Source: Paenibacillus assamensis DSM 18201
Lineage (GTDB): Bacteria > Bacillota > Bacilli > Paenibacillales > Paenibacillaceae
Length of the DNA: 64,000 nt
NCBI RefSeq assembly: GCF_000422445.1
Contig: NZ_AULU01000019.1
Span: 1 to 64,000 of the forward strand
Reading direction: 5' to 3'
The position numbers were made by a program, and so were the translations under genes. Under the pieces are notes generated by a model. The model did not search any database. It saw nothing but the letters and a program-made list of their open reading frames with translations, and had not been told where the DNA came from. Shown here in pieces: positions 63,880-64,000 of the stretch (position 1 is its first letter; each line of letters begins with the position of its first letter).

Positions 63880-64000
63880 ATGGGTCATATCGCATTGTAT
63901 CGCGCATGGCGGCCACAGTCATTTGGTGACATGGTTGGCCAGCAGCACATAATTCAAACGCTACAGAATTCGTTGCGGGAGCAGCGCTTTTCGCATGCTT
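63880..64000 (+). CDS. dnaX: DNA polymerase III gamma/tau subunit, N-terminal part (cut by window edge)
   Basis: The first 40 codons are in the window. They read MGHIALYRAWRPQSFGDMVG, then QQHIIQTLQNSL and REQRFSHA, the start of the clamp-loader AAA+ domain; the LYRxxRPxxFxDxVGQ block is diagnostic. The protein loads the beta clamp and links polymerases at the fork. GAGGT lies six bases before the ATG at 63880. In B. subtilis dnaX follows the SRP RNA gene directly, so the order ffs-kinase-dnaX is partly kept here. Confidence 0.92.
   Translation, partial: MGHIALYRAWRPQSFGDMVGQQHIIQTLQNSLREQRFSHA

Overview
The window looks like chromosomal DNA of an endospore-forming, motile, low-to-mid GC Firmicute, most likely Paenibacillus or a close relative. 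This rests on Spo0F, a Spo0E-like phosphatase, sporulation-type kinases, MotAB, a long-form Bacillus-type SRP RNA, and a run of genes in the same order as the Bacillus subtilis speE-speB-argS-rpoE-pyrG-spo0F-fba-murZ-rho-rpmE segment. No rRNA, tRNA, CRISPR array or prophage was seen. Both ends are cut: a transposase OrfA-like gene at the left and dnaX at the right.

Layout. 0-3 kb: IS remnant, a lipoprotein, a Spo0E-like protein, tadA, then a dense cluster of DnaA boxes in front of a large membrane-bound PAS histidine kinase (3.1-5.4 kb). 5.5-7.3 kb: motAB with a sigma-D promoter. 7.4-17.6 kb: a mixed accessory stretch (rhodanese, DedA, MocR regulator with divergent proline dehydrogenase, chemoreceptor, adenylate-forming enzyme, chitin-active LPMO). 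18-30 kb: photolyase, NlpC/P60 hydrolase under a c-di-AMP riboswitch, an M1 peptidase/membrane protein pair, ywhD, a TetR/MMPL exporter pair with a MITE-like insertion, and a class A PBP. 30.9-39.5 kb: speEB, two paralogous unknown proteins, a stalk-domain protein coupled to an S41 protease, a tubby-like protein, ywiB and argS. 39.7-47.6 kb: a LytS/LytT-type two-component system, a complete ECF transporter (S, fused A-A, T) and a CstA-family transporter. 47.8-51.3 kb: a second M1 peptidase and a subtilase. 51.7-60.8 kb: rpoE, pyrG, spo0F, fba, murA, rho, a radical SAM protein and rpmE. 60.9-64 kb: AraC regulator, a tiny membrane ORF, SRP RNA, a soluble PAS kinase and dnaX.

How it works together. 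Several parts of a sporulation phosphorelay are present: two kinases that could feed Spo0F, Spo0F itself behind a Spo0A box and sigma-H-like promoter, and a Spo0E-like phosphatase that would drain phosphate from Spo0A. The five perfect DnaA boxes in front of the membrane kinase suggest a replication-to-sporulation link and are the most interesting regulatory signal here. Other recognisable control systems are a CTP-sensing pyrG leader (promoter initiating GGGC, then an attenuator), the c-di-AMP riboswitch, and cre-like sites before cstA and the LPMO gene. The LytS/LytT pair, near a CstA-type carrier, resembles pyruvate-sensing systems.

Limits: everything was read by eye. Start sites were chosen from ribosome-binding sites. 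Family names come from recognised motifs, not from database searches.
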